Source: Jaminaea rosea
Lineage: Eukaryota; Basidiomycota; Exobasidiomycetes; Microstromatales
NCBI RefSeq assembly: GCF_003144245.1
Contig: NW_020289990.1
Location: 62,001-126,000 of the forward strand
Direction of reading: 5' to 3'
DNA length: 64,000 bases
Below, piece by piece: positions 54,886-64,000 of this stretch. Both the position numbers and the translations under genes were made by a program. Below the pieces are notes generated by a model. The model did not search any database. It was given only the letters and a program-made list of their open reading frames with translations, and had not been told where the DNA came from. Within the stretch, counting starts at the first letter, position 1. Every line of letters starts with the position of its first letter.

Positions 54886-55079
54886 GGATTCAAGCAGGAC
54901 ACGATACCCAGATGTGAAAGGGCAGGAGAGAGAAGAGTAGGCAGAGGACTGACGCTCCTGGCCTCCCTGCCCACGCTTGTTGCTATTCGAGACCCGCATA
55001 ATCGCTTTAAATCATCTCCTTGTCGCACGTGCGCTGATACAGTATGTCACGGTAGCGTCTCCTTGCCTCAAGCCTCACC

Positions 55080-55481
55080 TCACGCCTTCTTCCTACACCA
55101 ACTCCTAAACGTCTTGCCCAACCCAGCCTCCACGCAAGCCCCCTTGGCTTGGAAGAGCGTACAGTCTGTGCAGTTGCGAAAGATGCACATGTAGCCGTAA
55201 CTGATCTCGGACTTGAAGCTACCACAGAACCCGGGGATGATAACGGAGGCGGCCGTTTGGGAAACGTTTCCGTTGATCTGGATTGCGTAGTATTCGTCGT
55301 CGCAGTGCAGACCGGTGTTGCAGTAGCCTTTAGGTGGACAAGGGTCAGGAGTGAGCCAGAAGAAAAGTCAAGCAGGCGTGTGGCGCAAGATATTACCAAG
55401 CACGAAGGCCGGCAGAACGCCTGGTAGCGTCAAAGTGACGAGGAAGAGCAGACAGGCGAAGGGAATGGCTTGAAACTTCAT
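55080..55481 (-). CDS. Small secreted cysteine-rich protein, family member D
   Basis: Two exons, 55397-55481 and 55080-55327, one phase-1 intron; 110 aa. Signal peptide MKFQAIPFACLLFLVTLTLP, cleavage near PAFVLG. Eight cysteines spaced 5, 25, 12, 4, 2, 8 and 12: GYCNTGLHCDDEYYAI, FCGSFKSEISYGYMC, FRNCTDC, AKGACVEAGLGKTFRSWC. Very close to member E, about 320 bp away in the same direction, so a tandem duplication. Compared with A, C and F the introns between the first cysteines are absent. Extracellular; function unknown. Confidence 0.8.
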
Positions 55482-55802
55482 GGTAGCAAGTTGAGCGTGT
55501 GCGTGATGCTGAAGCAAGATACTAGGGCTGCTCCCTTCGGCGGTAGGCCTCAAAGCAAGTCGAAGCATTTTTTACGGCAACTGATCGCTGCTAAGTAGGA
55601 CCTGGTCAGCTGAGTCCGTTGCTCTTACTACGGGACCTCATTGCTCATGCTCTTTGTTCACATGAGAGTAAGAATGGCTGAGCTACCCTCCAGCATATGA
55701 AGAGGTATGCCGTTCGACCGCTGTGCATTGTGCGCTACATGAATGAGAACGAGCAGCGCAATGGCACCGACTGCTGCCTATCCCTTTTTAGCTCAGCCTA
55801 CG
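55482..55802. other. Spacer between tandem members D and E
   Basis: A 321-bp gap that should contain the promoter of D and the 3' UTR of E. No gene seen. Confidence 0.4.
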
Positions 55803-56226
55803 CTACATGGGCTCCCTCTCCCCAAGCTGCCTTTTCGTCTTGCACCAGCTCCTGAATGTCTTGCCCATCCCAGCCTCCACGCAAGCCCCCACGGCCTGGA
55901 ACAACGTGCAGTCTGTACAGTCGCGGTTGATGCACATGTAGCCATCGCCTACGGCCGTCTTGAACGACCCACAGAATCCGGAAATGTTGACTGTGGTGGC
56001 ATTGTTGTCGTTCGAGATTGCATGGGACTCGTCATCGCAGTGTAAGCCGGAGTTGCAAGAGCCTGCGGTAGGGCAGGGGGGGCAGGTTGATGAAAATAAG
56101 AAGAAGAGGTAGATTGATGAGCAGGCAAGACCTACCTAAGGTGTACGCATTAATGCTTGCAAGTCTGTACGCGATGAGAAGCCAGGCGAAGGGCGCTCGT
56201 ACAAGGGCACGGTATGGTAGGATCAT
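55803..56226 (-). CDS. Small secreted cysteine-rich protein, family member E
   Basis: Two exons, 56136-56226 and 55803-56062, one phase-1 intron; 116 aa. Start MILPYRALVRAPFAWLLIAY with a hydrophobic core that fits a signal peptide or signal anchor. Eight cysteines spaced 5, 21, 12, 4, 2, 8 and 12: GSCNSGLHCDDESHAI, FCGSFKTAVGDGYMC, NRDCTDC, VGACVEAGMGKTFRSWC. The second halves of D and E are nearly identical (CTLFQA-GACVEAG-GKTFRSWC), while the stretch between Cys2 and Cys3 differs strongly, which suggests selection there. The tail RQLGEREPM is unique to E. Confidence 0.78.
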
Positions 56227-57100
56227 AGTGACGAGCGTTGTGATTGTAAGTTGAGTCGGGAAGAGCTGCGGTCACGGCGGTCAGTGAGGCCAGCGTTAAG
56301 TCTGCGGATGATCTCAAGGAAGCCCGACTGGCTGTCGACCAGGCAGGCCGCTGCGACGCGAGATCACGTCTGCCGTTGAGCGCGAGCAGCTGCTTGCACG
56401 CAAGCAATGCGAGAGCTCGTGAGATGCACAGTAAAAGATACCACCCGCAATGCCCCGTGAGATTGCGAGCTGGCTGCCGCGGTCCTCCGCTTTGTGCAAA
56501 GGCATTCCGGCATCGCGAATGCAAAGTGGGTGACGGCTCCGCGAAACAGCTGGTCAGACTTGCTTTCTCTCTCTTCGCCTTTTCCGACATTTCAATCCAT
56601 ACATCTTCGTCTCTGAACCCAAACAGCCGATGACTCGCAACAACATGACGTCCGAGCTCATCAGTCTGACGATGCTGGATCTGCTTTCGCTCAGCTCCCC
56701 CTTGGTATCCCCGACTTGCTTGAGCGATCGGGAAAGCTCGTTGTGCATCTTCCCATCGTTGCGCCCACAATTGAGTCATCAACTATCCACAGTGATCATC
56801 AATAGCCGCAATGATGTCGAGGCAGGGGCGCTGGTGCGGCAATGGCCAGGAGGGTCTCACAGCACGGGCCGCGTGAGCTGACCCATCGTCGCATTGCCAG
56901 CGACCATCAAATGCCTGCTTCTATCTAATGTCTTCGGCCCTTGCCAGGACCGCTGACTTTTTCGGGGGCAGCGTCGTCGCTGCGCCGAAAGCGGGAGGAG
57001 CGAAAGTGTCCGAGGCAACACCCCTCAAAGGTATCAGCCGGCCGTGAGGTTTTATCTTCCAGTGGCATTCCGACCTCACACAATCGACCGCAGTCAGACC
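56227..57100. other. Divergent intergenic region between members E and F
   Basis: An 874-bp gap between start codons facing apart. A 210-codon minus frame crosses part of it and the E gene, but it lacks motifs and I treat it as a shadow. No other gene seen. Confidence 0.4.
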
Positions 57101-57668
57101 ATGATCGCCGCCCGCTTTGCCTTCTGCCTTGCCATGGTGATGGCAATGATTATCCCAGTCTTGACATTTATGCCGAAGCTCGACCTCGTCGGTGAGATCA
57201 GCGTGGCAGCGCGCTATGGCAGATTGGCTCTGACCCCTGGCCTACACTCAGGGTTCTGCCGCAGCGACTCGTGAGTCACCACGTCTGCCTCTTGGAGCTG
57301 CCTACTGACGTGATGCCTCATTTGTCCCATCGAGTAGCAATTGCAGCTTCAATGCCATCCGCATCGAAGGTCAGACCATTGGAAAGATCACGATTGCGGC
57401 CCCCTGCTCGAGGTGGGCTGACAACCTAGCCACTGCAATGCGGCTGCTACACACGCTGACTTTTGTTAGCATCGGGATTGATAGCTTTTTCAGCCACGGC
57501 CCAGCTGGTAGACTCTGCTCTGGCACTGATGGAACTTGTTCAAATTGCGAGCAAGTGCGTGGAGGACAAGTGTGCTTCCATGTCAGTATGCTGAGTCGAG
57601 ATTGCCAAGATAGATCCTGGCTGACGCGAGACCCATGTCCACCGGGAGCAGAGAGGGCCCTATTGTGA
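57101..57668 (+). CDS. Small secreted cysteine-rich protein, family member F
   Basis: Four exons, 57101-57191, 57252-57270 (19 nt), 57338-57412 (75 nt) and 57470-57668; phases 1, 2, 2; 127 aa. Signal peptide MIAARFAFCLAMVMAMIIPV. The main cysteines are spaced 5, 20, 17, 6, 2, 8 and 9: GFCRSDSNCSFNAIRI, APCSSIGIDSFFSH, RLCSGTDGTCSNC, GQVC and RDC, plus one extra Cys in DPCPPG. RLCSGTDGTCSNC aligns with VCSGTEKRCSEC of member C. The stop overlaps a GTGAGA donor; splicing to the acceptor near 57733 would replace the stop by a longer tail. Confidence 0.7.
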
Positions 57669-58337
57669 GAGGATGAAGCATCATCAATCGCTGCTGAGCC
57701 TACTGACCAGCTTGTCTCTGTCCCATCCGACAGACTCCTTCTGTCCTTGAGGACGGCTGGGGCAATGCACCATGTCCGCCGAAGAGCATCGTCACAGCGC
57801 AACGGAGTCGCGCAGGACGCTTTCGTTTCGCCTCTCAGCCTCTGCTGCTACTCCTCTGACCATTACAACCTCGCTCTCCGACATTGCGAGATCCTCTGAT
57901 CACCACCCCTGCTTAGAGACACTAGTTCCGAAATACGAGCCGCCGTCAAGTCGTCGCACCCTGGACCACCACAGGTGCGCGTCGCGCTCGCCTGAGATGC
58001 CAAAGTGACATTGAAGCTCAGGGAATTCCCATTAGCCCTGTTTCAGGCCACAATGCCTACGTCTGCATTGATCCTTTGCGTCTTGTCCCTGTTGTGGAGA
58101 TGCGTTGAGCGTTCATGGATGTTCAGGAGTTGCGTAAAAAGCGTGTCGCCGGCCGGACCTTCCTCACCACGTGGCTGTCGCCTCGTGTAAATTGACGCGA
58201 CGGCAGCGCGTGCAGGAAGCGCGACGGATCGAGTTGGACGAGGACGCGGGAGAGGCAGTCGAGGTTCGCAGACGACTCATCACCTCACCTCCTGTCCCTC
58301 GTTACCACACACCACTACCTCCTGCCATCCTCTCACG
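57669..58337. promoter_or_regulatory. Intergenic: MCM5 promoter
   Basis: A 669-bp gap. It contains GACGCGAC at 58194-58201, 137 bp upstream of ATG 58338, the same octamer as in the ORC1 promoter and similar to the MBF core ACGCG. The proximal part (57669-57733) could be an intron of member F. Confidence 0.4.
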
Positions 58338-60753
58338 ATGTCAGGCTTCGACACGGGTCGCCTCTACTCGGCGCAAGTCCTCGCCGGCTCAGCCTCTTCA
58401 CGAGCCCCAGATGCACCGGCGCAGACGGAGGCCAATCTCTTCGATTTTGTCCAGCGATTCAGACATGGCAACGACTACATCTATAGGGACAGGCTGAGGG
58501 CCAATCTGCTGGCCAAGCAGAACGTACTCGATGTGGCGGTCGAGCATATCGCACTCTGGAATCAGCAGCTTGCGCAGCAGTTGAACGATAGGCCCGGAGA
58601 TGTGTTGCCCTTGGTGAGCAGGCCAGAGCGACCTCGCAGATCGACATGCGAGTCAAGCTGACCTTCGTCTTCCATCCGCAGTTCGAGGCCGCAGTCAAAC
58701 GAGCTGCCCGCAACATCCTTCACCCCATCTCGACTGATGGCCAACGTCCTGAAGGGCCTGACTGCCAAGTCACGCTACGCTCCTCCGCCAACCTCTTCTC
58801 GATGCGCGACTTGCACGCCGACAATGTAGCGCAGCTAGTCCGCATTCCGGGCATCGTCGTCAGCGCTTCGACGCTCTCATCTCGCGCCACCCATCTCAGC
58901 GTCATGTGCCGGTGAGTCTGCGCACCTCCCCTTCCGTTCCCAGCTCAGTTCCTCGCTGATCTTCTCCTCCCCTCTCGCCCGCAGTGACTGCCGCTCCACC
59001 AAGTCGCTCCCCATCGTCGCCGGCTTTGGCGGCTTCACCCTCCCGCGCTACTGCGACGCCGAAAAGGTCAATGGTCAGCAATGCAGCACGGACCCGTTCG
59101 TCATCCTGCACGAGAAGTGCCGCTTCGTCGACTCGCAGACCGTTAAGCTGCAAGAAGCGCCCGATATGGTGCCCGTAGGAGAGCTGCCCCGCCACATGCT
59201 GTTGAGCATCGACCGAACCCTCACTGGCCGTGTCGTACCCGGGTCGCGCATCATTGCTACCGGTGTGTACTCGACCTTTAGCAGTACAAAGGGCAAGGCA
59301 GGGAGTGGACGAGGAAACGCAGTTGCTCTTCGCCAGCCCTACCTCAAGGTCGTCGGCCTCGAGATCGACGCCGAAGGAGCCGGCGGACGTGGGATGGCTC
59401 GCATGTTCTCTGCCCGCGACGAAGAGGAGTTCGCTCGTCTTGCGCGCACGCCGGACCTCTACGAGAAGTTGGCAACAAGCATCGCCCCTTCCATTTACGG
59501 GAACCTCGATATCAAGAAGGCGGTCGCCTGTCTCCTCTTCGGTGGCAGCAAGAAGGTCTTGCCTGATGGGATGAGGCTACGTGGCGATATCAACGTGCTG
59601 CTGCTCGGTGACCCAGGTACGGCCAAGTCGCAGCTGCTCAAATTCGTCGAAAAGGCTAGCCCCATCGCCGTCTACACGTCAGGGAAGGGATCCTCGGCAG
59701 CCGGTCTCACCGCCTCCGTTCAACGTGATGCCCAGTCGCGCGAGTTTTACCTCGAGGGAGGCGCGATGGTGCTTGCGGACGGTGGAGTGGTGTGCATCGA
59801 TGAATTTGACAAGATGAGGGATGAAGATCGTGTGGCGATCCACGAGGCAATGGAGCAGCAGACCATCTCCATTGCCAAGGCCGGGATCACGACCATTCTT
59901 AACTCCAGGACGTCGGTACTCGCTGCAGCCAACCCGGTCTTTGGACGATACGACGAAATGAAGTCACCAGGCGAGAATATCGATTTCCAGACAACGTGAG
60001 TCGCGCCGAATCGGGCTGCGTAATCAACGCAATGCTGACCACTTACACCCCCCTCCCTCTGCGCACAGCATCTTATCCCGCTTTGACATGATCTTCATCG
60101 TCAAAGATGAACACGACGAAGCCCGTGACCGCGCCATTGCCAAGCACGTCATGAACATCCACATGAATCGCCAAGACGACCAGTCCCAGCAGCAAGCCGC
60201 TGTAGGGGAAATCGACATCGACCTCATGAAGCGCTACGTCGCCTACGCAAAATCACGCTGCGCTCCACGCCTCTCGCCCGAGGCCAGCGAGAAGCTCAGC
60301 AGCCACTTCGTTGCGTTGCGCAAGCAGGTCGCACAGGTCGAGAGGGACAATGACGAGAGGAGCAGTATCCCTATCACAGTCAGGCAGTTGGAGGCTATCA
60401 TTCGCATGAGCGAGTCGGTGGCCAAGATGACGCTCAGCCCTACAGTGAGGGAAGAGCACGTCGACGAAGCGATGAGACTCTTCCGCTACTCGACGATGGA
60501 TGCCGTCCAAGCTGGCTCGGTTGAGGGGATGACTCGTGGGGAATTGCAGGAGGAGGTGCAGAAGCTCGAGCGCGAGATTCGACGCAGAGTGCCCATCGGA
60601 TGGACCGTCTCGCAGGGACGGCTCAGGCAGGAGTTTGTGGAGGCACAAGGCTTCACGCAACATGCATTGGAGCGAACGCTCTTCATCTTGGAGAAGAGGG
60701 AGGTCATCAAGTTTGGGAACCAGCGGAAGCTGGTAACGAGAACGGGCGTCTAA
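58338..60753 (+). CDS. MCM5: DNA replication licensing factor MCM5
   Basis: Four exons, 58338-58613, 58682-58911, 58985-59995 and 60069-60753; 733 aa. One of six subunits of the replicative helicase. It begins [15 protein letters not shown], as MCM5 proteins do. The N-terminal zinc site uses CRDCRSTK and the later QQC...HEKC. AAA+ marks: Walker [13 protein letters not shown] near residue 377, Walker [11 protein letters not shown] near 439, and arginine-finger motif [28 protein letters not shown] is the MCM beta-hairpin region. The C-terminus is a winged helix ([18 protein letters not shown]). Together with ORC1 it supports S-phase. Confidence 0.96.
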
Positions 60754-61173
60754 CCGCCTGTACGCCGACCAACAATCCTTCTCTCCATCCGTTACCCGCA
60801 CCATTCTTTGCTCTTGCCCTCCCTCGCTCCCTCTCACCTTGTACTATACGCTCTCGTTGTTGCTTGCTATTCGTCATGATCATTCCCATTGCTCGCCATC
60901 CAATTGTCCTCTGTCCCCGCCATGCGTCGTCCGCGTGCCCGCCGCCCTCCCGCCCACTCGCACGACCTCGCCTCGAAGCGACACGCGAAGTCGCGCCACT
61001 TTGGCGCCATGGTTCTCGCGCGATCACGACATCGTGTTGGTAGCGAGGTAAGCAGCAGCTGCTTAATGGTGAACGGACCACTTGCAAGAAACGAGGATCA
61101 TGAGAAGTCATGATTTGGGGGGTTTGCTACAGCAATCTTCTTCATCGCTCGAACATATCATCTTGACACTGCC
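60754..61173. other. Intergenic between MCM5 and the flavoprotein gene
   Basis: A 420-bp gap. A GTAAGC donor near 61049 could belong to a 5' UTR intron of the next gene, but no acceptor is convincing. No gene seen. Confidence 0.35.
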
Positions 61174-62605
61174 ATGGCCCCCACCGCTGTTGATCAAGCC
61201 CTCTTCGCCGGCTCAGGCGCCGCTCCGCCTCCAGATAAGACGACGGCAGCCGCGGCCCCTTCAAACAACACCTCGCGCATCCAGCCTGACCCGCAGCTAG
61301 TCCAATATCCCACTTCCTGGCCTGCCAATCCCACAACTGCCTCCGGCTGGTATGATCGTGCGCACGAGGTCTCCGAGCTATTAGCTCAAGACGCTCATAT
61401 CCGCGACCGAGGGAATGTGGTCCCGTATCGTCAGGTACAACTGCTCAAGGATAGTGGACTGAGTGGGCTTCTGGGCAGGGTGGAGTGGGGCGGAGCAGGT
61501 CAAACGTGGGAGGTAGCATACAAGTGTGTAGCAATCGTGGCGGAGGGCGAGGGCAGTCTAGGACAGTTGCTTGGGTATCATCTGATTTGTGAGTAGCGAC
61601 AACGACACCCGAGGCGACAAGTAGCTGACTTCGGTCCCCCGCTTTCGCACAGGGTTCCACGCCCCAGCTCTCGTGGGAACCACCGCCCAGCGCGCCCGCT
61701 TCGAGGAGTATTGGACGCGCAGTCGCTCCTTTCTGGGTGGGGCCGTCAATCCACGCGATACTGCTCTGACGGTCTCTGAGCACCCGTCCGACCCCACGAA
61801 GCTGGTTTTCAACGGCTTCAAGACATTCAGTACGGGCTCCAAAGTGTCGGACGTGACTATCCTCGAAGGTGTGAATGAGAAGGGGGAGTCGGTATTTGCC
61901 CCTGCGCCTTCGAAGCAGGAGGGGATCCGGTACGGGGACGAGTGGGTGGACATTCTCGGAATGAGGGCCACACAGTCTGGCTCCATCACAATCGACCACG
62001 TCGTCGTCGACAAGGAGGATGCACTCGGCTTCGTCAACGGTGTCTTCCAGCCGCTCGGCGCCTACAACACGCTCAACCTACCCGCCATCCAGCTCGTCTT
62101 CACCTCCTTCTACCTCGGCATAGCTCGCGGAGCATTGAAGCGCGGTCTGGCCTATACGCGCAACAACACGCGCGCGTGGCCTTATCAGCCTCACCCACCT
62201 ACGCGCGGCGTCGATGAATTCTACATTCAGGAAGGGTACGGCACCCTCCAGGCCCGTCTGTGGGCGAGCGAAGCGCAGATCGACGCCGTGGTGGCGCAGA
62301 TGTCTGGCCTTCTGCACCAGGAGCCTCGCGAAGCTGTGACAGCTGCACAGCGAGCTGACGTAGCTGTGCGGGTGGCGGCTGCGAAAGTGAATGTGGCTGA
62401 CTTTGGACTTGATGTCGTGACGCGCACGTACGAGTTGCAGGGGGCGCGATCCATTTCGGGGAAGCTGGGGATGGATTTGGCTTGGAGGGATTTGAGGACG
62501 CATCTCTTGCATGACCCATTGGCTCATCGTCGGGCTGAGGTGGGGAGGTATGTGCTTGCTGGTGGGGAGGAGGAGGGATGGCCCACGCCCAGTTGGTATT
62601 CGTGA
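61174..62605 (+). CDS. Acyl-CoA-dehydrogenase-like flavin monooxygenase (DszC/SoxC type)
   Basis: Two exons, 61174-61588 and 61653-62605; 455 aa. The fold is that of acyl-CoA dehydrogenases: N-terminal helices with RDRGNVVPYRQVQLLKDSGL, a middle beta domain with FNGFKTFSTGSKVSDVTIL and WVDILGMRATQSGSITID, and C-terminal helices (YLGIARGALKRGLAYTRNNT). The text RPW/AWPYQ after the helix and the WFHAPALVG start of exon 2 resemble the dibenzothiophene desulfurization (DszC) group that uses FMNH2 and O2. The natural substrate in fungi is unknown, often sulfur- or aromatic-containing. No PTS1 (ends PSWYS). A partner flavin reductase is not in the window. Confidence 0.82.
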
Positions 62606-62893
62606 GCGGAAGTGTGAGTAGGTGAGAGAGGGCCACGGCCTGGAGCTGTGCCGTGCCTATCAGCGCGATGAATACAAATCGGTCGTACGGCCTAATAAGA
62701 AGGGCCGCTGGCGCTGTTGTTGCATTGAGAGCGCAGGTGCGCAAGAGATGTCACCGTTGTTGTACAGATAGGGAGGCATGAGATTAAAGAGAAAGAGGCC
62801 TGGGGCGAAGACAAGGTGGCGTGAGCGTTTACAGGAAGACGGAGCAGTCTGATGGCCACTCACGGCTAAGTCGGAGCGACATGAGACGAGTCG

Positions 62894-63259
62894 TTACACC
62901 TGAGATGCTAGACGTCTCGAGTCACCCATGCAGAAGTCGACTCTACTCCTCTGGCTGCTGACGCTTCTCCTTGTCGCCCTCTTGAATGCCATCGTCACTA
63001 GGGATGAGCCCACACCAGCTGCGAGGTTGACGAGCGGCTCGCAGTTGATGCCTTCGGTGGAAGGAGTAGAACGCGTGGCAGGCCCCGCTATTGACACTTC
63101 TGCGCCACGTACGTAGCGTGAAAGGACGACGAGGGCGCCTGGGAGGTCCCGGAGGTGGTCAGCATCTCTGCTTACTTTCTCGCCCTACCTCGCCCGCATC
63201 AACTCACCAAGGATGAAGACGACGATATGAAACCACTGCGACTGGACAGGGCAGGCCAT
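62894..63259 (-). CDS. Small membrane or secreted protein of unknown function
   Basis: Two exons, 63208-63259 and 62894-63138, joined by a clean intron (gtgagt, gctgac branch-like site, cccag), phase 1; about 98 aa. The start MACPVQSQWFHIVVFILGAL with VVLSRYV is one hydrophobic helix, either a signal peptide or an anchor. The rest has no clear fold and two cysteines (INCEP, FCMG). A GTGACT donor after FCMG could join a further downstream exon (to about 62652) encoding LFLFNLMPPYLYNNGD. No relative known. Divergent from HIR1. Confidence 0.42.
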
Positions 63260-63587
63260 GATTGCTTGCTCGTCGTTGGATTGCAAAGCAGAAAGTCAAG
63301 AGGAAAGGAGAGAAGCAGGCGAGCGCGGGGTTAAGCAATGAGCCAAGAGATGCCGCCATTCAGCCATGCAAGCAGGTGCGGAAGGGCGGCGGCGACGTGC
63401 AGCTGTCTCGGCGAGCTTTGTTCCGCGTCGAGACGGACGACGCTGAGACCAACGAGACGCGACCCACGACGGAGACGGAGACGGATGGAGCGACGGTGAC
63501 GGATCGAGGTGAGCTTTTGAGCTTTATTCCTTCTCACCACACGAGCACCAAATCATTCACAGCCTTTCTCCAGGTGGCTTGCGCACC
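63260..63587. promoter_or_regulatory. Divergent region, small gene / HIR1 (5' UTR with intron)
   Basis: A 328-bp gap. The open frame that leads into HIR1 has no ATG before 63588, and a GTGAGC donor near 63509 with a CTCCAG acceptor near 63573 suggest a 5' UTR intron. GACGCGAC occurs at 63456-63463, 125 bp upstream of the ATG. Confidence 0.4.
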
Positions 63588-64000
63588 ATGTCCATCGTCC
63601 TCCCCGACTGGGTGGCACATATATCCACGGATGCAGAGGACAAGGATAAGAAGAAGCCGACGACGATCTTCTCCCTCTCTGTTAGTCCCGATGGGTCGCG
63701 ATTGGCTACGGGAGGTATTGATCAGAAGGTCAGGATCTGGGCGACGGAGCCTATGCTAGATGAGAAGGTGGAGAAGATGCAGGGAGCTCATAGGCTTTTG
63801 AGCACGCTGTCACGACATACAGGTGAGTCAGGAGGTGTGGGCCGTCGTTCTGCTGGTACATTGCACCGACTGAGCTCTCGTCCCTGCACCCACCGTCAGG
63901 CTCCGTCGTGTCGGTACGCTTCTCACCATCAGGACGATTCCTCGCAACTGGATCAGACGACACAGTTTGCTTGATCTGGGAATTTGACCCACATGGCGGC
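63588..64000 (+). CDS. HIR1: Histone regulator HIR1/HIRA (3' partial)
   Basis: Exon 1 is 63588-63822 and exon 2 starts at 63900 and runs off the window. It begins [13 protein letters not shown], like the HIRA start M(R)I(V/I)KPDWVSH. WD40 repeats follow: [25 protein letters not shown], then [40 protein letters not shown]1 is part of the HIR histone H3-H4 chaperone and represses histone genes outside S-phase. The rest of the protein lies outside. Confidence 0.9.

Noticed and set aside
55007-55399. 130-codon minus frame over member D
   Set aside because: It is a shadow frame; the other frame gives a signal peptide, a clean intron and the eight-cysteine pattern shared with member E.
62928-63116. 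Plus-strand 62-codon frame with a hydrophobic start
   Set aside because: The minus strand here has a start codon, a canonical intron with branch site and an in-frame continuation, which explains the sequence better.
1-64000. CRISPR arrays, insertion sequences, LTR or other transposable elements
   Set aside because: No direct repeat array, terminal repeat pair, transposase or reverse transcriptase motif was found; the short tandem repeats are simple microsatellites.

Overview
The window reads as nuclear DNA of a basidiomycete fungus. It is GC-rich and gene-dense. Most genes carry short introns (about 50-220 bp), usually GTGAGT or GTGAGC donors with CTGAC-like branch sites. Gene content fits a basidiomycete: an MP88-type mannoprotein gene, fungal-only four-helix membrane proteins, ORC1 with a BAH domain, and an ADP1-type ABC transporter. 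A smut-like relative (Ustilaginomycotina) is my guess; the species cannot be read from the sequence. All exon structures were worked out by hand from splice signals, frame and family knowledge.

Layout. 0-7 kb: the end of an unknown gene, then a divergent pair (a ribonucleotide-reductase-inhibitor-like gene and ORC1), then an MP88-like secreted protein. 7-28.5 kb: housekeeping genes: cytosolic leucyl-tRNA synthetase, free-methionine-R-sulfoxide reductase, ALG9, a WD40 protein, a Ser/Pro-rich protein, malate synthase, a small basic protein, SDS22, RAD14/XPA, a DUF7704-like membrane protein, mitochondrial bL21 and a GIT1-like MFS transporter. 28.5-34.4 kb: a gene-poor accessory stretch with a broken gene, an unresolved exon and two small secreted cysteine-rich genes. 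34.5-54.9 kb: ADP1-like ABC transporter, ARP1, a second DUF7704-like protein, an acidic unknown, another secreted cysteine-rich gene, GTR1, ARP10, a UPF0390 protein, mitochondrial TrpRS, V-ATPase subunit E and a large PH-domain protein. 55-57.7 kb: three more secreted cysteine-rich genes. 58.3-64 kb: MCM5, a DszC/acyl-CoA-dehydrogenase-like flavoprotein, a small membrane or secreted protein, and the 5' end of HIR1.

The most notable result is a family of six short secreted proteins (A-F: 32.7, 33.7, 42.9, 55.1, 55.8 and 57.1 kb). Each has a signal peptide and an eight-cysteine framework, C-x5-C-x(18-25)-C-x(12-17)-C-x(4-6)-C-x(2-3)-C-x(7-8)-C-x(6-12)-C. Three share one gene architecture: intron phases 1-2-2 and a 19-nt second exon. 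None has a name I recognise. They look like fast-evolving candidate effectors or apoplastic proteins, dispersed in and around a housekeeping backbone.

Other themes: two dynactin subunits (ARP1, ARP10) within 10 kb; S-phase genes (ORC1, MCM5, HIR1, RNR inhibitor) with MBF/E2F-like motifs upstream; GC-AG introns; and exons of 7 to 24 nt.
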